DNA from: Paenibacillus sp. SZ31
GTDB taxonomy: Bacteria > Bacillota > Bacilli > Paenibacillales > Paenibacillaceae
Assembly: GCF_012912005.1 (NCBI RefSeq)
Contig: NZ_JABBEA010000007.1
Location: forward strand, 62,001-126,000
Length of the DNA stretch: 64,000 nt
Direction: 5' to 3'
Below are positions 63,886 to 64,000 of this stretch, piece by piece (within the stretch, counting starts at the first letter, position 1; each line of letters starts with the position of its first letter). The translations under genes and the position numbers were made by a program. Under the pieces are notes generated by a model. That model was not told where the DNA came from. It made no database searches and was given only the letters and a program-made list of their open reading frames with translations.

Positions 63886-64000
63886 TGTCAGGATTGCTGG
63901 AAGATCAGCCCTCTTACCACGTTGGAACGGTCTTTTACGATAATGGCTTTGAATTTACCACTTGGATTGACATATTGATTATCTTTTTCACTCATGGTCT
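63886..64000 (-). CDS. Partial gene, C-terminal 38 residues
   Basis: The minus-strand frame from the window edge ends at TGA 63888-63886 with KDNQYVNPSGKFKAIIVKDR and a hydrophobic/Gln tail. It lies 14 bases before the 132-residue gene and is presumably another member of that operon. An ATG near 63996 could instead start a short protein; the beginning is outside the window or uncertain. Confidence 0.5.

Noticed and set aside
1..64000. CRISPR arrays, rRNA or tRNA genes
   Set aside because: No regularly spaced repeats and no cloverleaf or rRNA sequence were recognised.

Overview
The window looks like a piece of a Paenibacillus-type chromosome (Bacillota). Grounds: AGGAGG-type ribosome binding sites with many GTG/TTG starts; a XerS-type tyrosine recombinase; B. 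subtilis-like Fur, PspA, MoeA/MobB, PdhABCD and tenI-thiOSGF genes; and FMN, c-di-AMP and TPP riboswitches. Genus is an inference from protein resemblance. No rRNA, tRNA, prophage or CRISPR array was seen.

Layout. 0-5.6 kb, all + strand: a DinB-family tail, an FMN riboswitch in front of an EamA transporter, then amidase, DUF1989 protein, LysE exporter and YqcI/YcgG heme oxygenase-like protein. 5.6-12.9 kb, mixed strands: amino acid permease, an IS3-family element, aldo/keto reductase, a MITE-like repeat, SDR, GNAT and a XerS recombinase. This segment is bracketed by two directly repeated 28-bp dif-like Xer sites. 12.9-20 kb: mobB/moeA, HNH nuclease, an envelope-stress cluster (DUF4247, DUF4178, DUF350, PspA, LpdD-like protein), a polysaccharide deacetylase and a c-di-AMP-riboswitch-controlled LysM/3D wall protein. 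20-31 kb: amino acid ABC transporter with a fused binding protein and permease, M20 peptidase, GH13 amylase and the divergent glycogen genes glgBA/glgC. 31-38.9 kb: an overlapping operon of orphan ABC ATPase, FG-GAP lipoprotein, response regulator and histidine kinase; MFS transporter; ArsR-type regulator; HAD phosphatase. 38.9-51.2 kb: topB, fur, gltD, thyA-dfrA and the pyruvate dehydrogenase operon. 51.4-64 kb: esterase, protein tyrosine phosphatase, TRIC channel, thiN, NlpC/P60 hydrolase, an atypical response regulator, the TPP-riboswitch tenI-thiO-thiS-thiG-thiF operon, an ABC-F ATPase and the start of a pilus/secretion-like operon.

Gene direction turns over near 5.6-12.9 kb: six of six genes to the left are on +, while about 39 of 49 to the right are on -. 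With XerS and the dif-like sites, this suggests the window crosses or lies close to the replication terminus. The other observations most worth following are the amidase/DUF1989/LysE/YcgG cluster, a possible new riboflavin transporter class under FMN control, the ATPase/FG-GAP/two-component operon, a response regulator with a degenerate receiver, and an inverted pair of about 180-bp MITE-like repeats, each just upstream of a gene.
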